DNA of 64,000 nt. Source: Anthopleura xanthogrammica (Eukaryota > Cnidaria > Anthozoa > Actiniaria > Actiniidae). Of the stretch, positions 62,470-64,000 are shown piece after piece (within the stretch, counting starts at the first letter, position 1; every line of letters starts with the position of its first letter). Under the pieces are notes generated by a model. That model was not told the origin of the DNA and searched no databases. It saw nothing but the letters and a program-made list of their open reading frames with translations. The stretch lies in assembly GCA_964019055.1 (NCBI GenBank), contig OZ025206.1, forward strand, positions 8,437,617 to 8,501,616, written 5' to 3'. Made by a program: the position numbers and the translations under genes.

Positions 62470-64000
62470 CATGAAAATACCTCTTGAGATAAAAACACGA
62501 CTTTTTGGCGAAAAACAAATTCGGTTTTGACTGAGTAAAGGTGCTTTTTGGTCAAAAAAGCTGTTTTTTGCTGACCAAATTGGAAATTTGCTGAGAATTT
62601 TCTTTTGCTCGAAACACGACGTTTTCACTGCTAAACGCAAGTTTTGGCCGGGAAAAGCACATTTTGGGTGTCCAAAACACTGTTTTGCTGGAAAAAAAAG
62701 CTTTTTAGCCCAAAAAACTGAGAAATGGCCATTTTGGCTCTCAAAACCAGGTTTTTCGCTTACGGCGTCACCTGTTTGCTGAAACCCCCACTTTTTGCTC
62801 ATGAAAATACCTCTTGAGATAAAAACACGACTTTTTGGCGAAAAAAAAATTCGGTTTTGACTGAGTAAAGGTGCTTTTTGGTCAAAAAAGCTGTTTTTTG
62901 CTGACCAAATTGGAAATTTGCTGAGAATTTTCTTTTGCTCAAAACACGACGTTTTCACTGCTAAACGCAAGTTTTGGCCGGGAAAAGCACATTTTGGGTG
63001 TCCAAAACACTGTTTTGCTGGAAGAAAAAGCTTTTTAGCCCAAAAAACTGAAAAATGGCCATTTTGGCTCTCAAAACCAGGTTTTTCGCTTACGGCGTCA
63101 CCTGTTTGCTGAAACCCCCACTCTTTGCTCATGAAAATATCTCTTGAGATAAAAACACGACTTTTTGGCGAAAAACAAATTCGGTTTTGACTGAGTAAAG
63201 GTGCTTTTTGGTCAAAAAAGCTGTTTTTTGCTGACCAAATTGGAAATTTGCTGAGAATTTTCTTTTGCTCGAAACACGACGTTTTCACTGCTAAACGCAA
63301 GTTTTGGCCGGGAAAAGCACATTTTGGGTGTCCAAAACACTGTTTTGCTGGAAAAAAAAGCTTTTTAGCCCAAAAAACTGAAAAATGGCCATTTTGGCTC
63401 TCAAAACCAGGTTTTTCGCTTACGGCGTCACCTGTTTGCTGAAACCCCCACTCTTTGCTCATGAAAATACCTCTTGAGATAAAAACACAACTTTTTGGCG
63501 AAAAAAAAATTCGGTTTTGACTGAGTAAAGGTGCTTTTTGGTCAAAAAAGCTGTTTTTTGCTGACCAAATTGGAAATTTGCTGAGAATTTTCTTTTGCTC
63601 AAAACACGACGTTTTCACTGCTAAATGCAAGTTTTGGCCGGGAAAAGCACATTTTGGGTGTCCAAAACACTGTTTTGCTGGAAGAAAAAGCTTTTTAGCC
63701 CAAAAAACTGAAAAATGGCCATTTTGGCTCTCAAAACCAGGTTTTTCGCTTACGGCGTCACCTGTTTGCTGAAACCCCCACTCTTTGCTCATGAAAATAT
63801 CTCTTGAGATAAAAACACGACTTTTTGGCGAAAAACAAATTCGGTTTTGACTGAGTAAAGGTGCTTTTTGGTCAAAAAAGCTGTTTTTTGCTGACCAAAT
63901 TGGAAATTTGCTGAGAATTTTCTTTTGCTCGAAACACGACGTTTTCACTGCTAAACGCAAGTTTTGGCCGGGAAAAGCACATTTTGGGTGTCCAAAACAC
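61810..64000. repeat. Dimeric higher-order repeat of 660 bp (about 3.3 copies)
   Basis: Two 330 bp monomer types alternate to the window edge: one with GAAAAACAAATTCGG (61810, 62470, 63130, 63790) and one with GAAAAAAAAATTCGG (62140, 62800, 63460). The later copies add linked changes. GAAGAAAAAGC and GCTCAAAACACG occur at both 62800 and 63460, and AATATCTCTTG at both 63130 and 63790. These show that copying continued as 660 bp units. Because both monomers are 330 bp, an exact multiple of three, one minus-strand frame stays open for 826 codons here. Confidence 0.88.

Larger units (their letters stand above)
44427..64000. repeat. Satellite DNA array, right part
   Basis: About 59 further copies of the same monomer, in the same orientation as the left part and cut mid-monomer at the window end. 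Removing 43325-44433 joins the two parts into one exact consensus monomer, so the array was continuous before the insertion. The right part has its own common variants. One is G instead of A in GCACGTTTTGGG, frequent from about 48.97 kb to 61.4 kb and absent from the first 35 kb. Another is CACGGCG instead of CACGACG at about 55.0-58.7 kb. No gene is visible here. Confidence 0.98.

Noticed and set aside
61480..63960. 826-codon minus-strand open frame as a repetitive protein gene
   Set aside because: It is the satellite monomer read through 330 bp copies. Differences between copies are mostly amino-acid changing, the frame breaks wherever a monomer is 329 bp, and no promoter, non-repeat end or recognisable domain is present.
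1..64000. Telomeric repeats or a chromosome end
   Set aside because: No TTAGGG, TTAGGC or similar short telomeric tandem is present. The array continues to both window edges.

Overview
This window is almost entirely one satellite DNA array. A 329-330 bp monomer, about 39% GC by hand count of the consensus, repeats head to tail in one orientation from base 1 to base 64000, about 190 copies in all. The array starts and ends mid-monomer, so it continues past both ends of the window. The only other sequence is a 1.1 kb insertion at 43325-44426. I find no convincing protein-coding gene, tRNA, rRNA, CRISPR array or bacterial-type operon. This is eukaryotic heterochromatin-like sequence. The host cannot be named from it. 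The dense, ~10 bp-phased A/T runs resemble the periodic A/T clusters known from nematodes, but that is only a weak hint.

Layout. From 1 to 43324 lies the left part of the array. It contains several local higher-order repeats (tandemly copied blocks of 2, 4 or 5 monomers), a block of seven diverged monomers at 14617-16891, a partly deleted 297 bp monomer at 16266-16562, and monomers carrying an 18 bp insertion near 24301 and 25964. From 43325 to 44426 is a foldback element: two ~490 bp inverted arms, about 96-97% identical, around a 121 bp loop, flanked by a short target-site duplication inside a monomer. From 44427 to 64000 the array resumes in the same orientation and register. This part has 2-, 3-, 4- and 7-monomer duplications and ends in a 660 bp dimeric higher-order repeat.

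Fine structure. Each monomer is itself built from about 16 degenerate units of ~20 bp, of the form T-run, GCTGA-like core, A-run, GC-rich spacer. T-runs and A-runs therefore alternate about every 10 bp, close to the DNA helical repeat. The diverged block at 14.6-16.9 kb matches this short unit better than the common monomer does, so it probably keeps an older state of the satellite.

The long open reading frames on both strands, up to 826 codons at 61480-63960 on the minus strand, are by-products of the repeat. They appear because 330 bp is divisible by three and the monomer lacks stops in one frame. Differences between copies are largely amino-acid changing or frame-shifting, so I do not call them genes.
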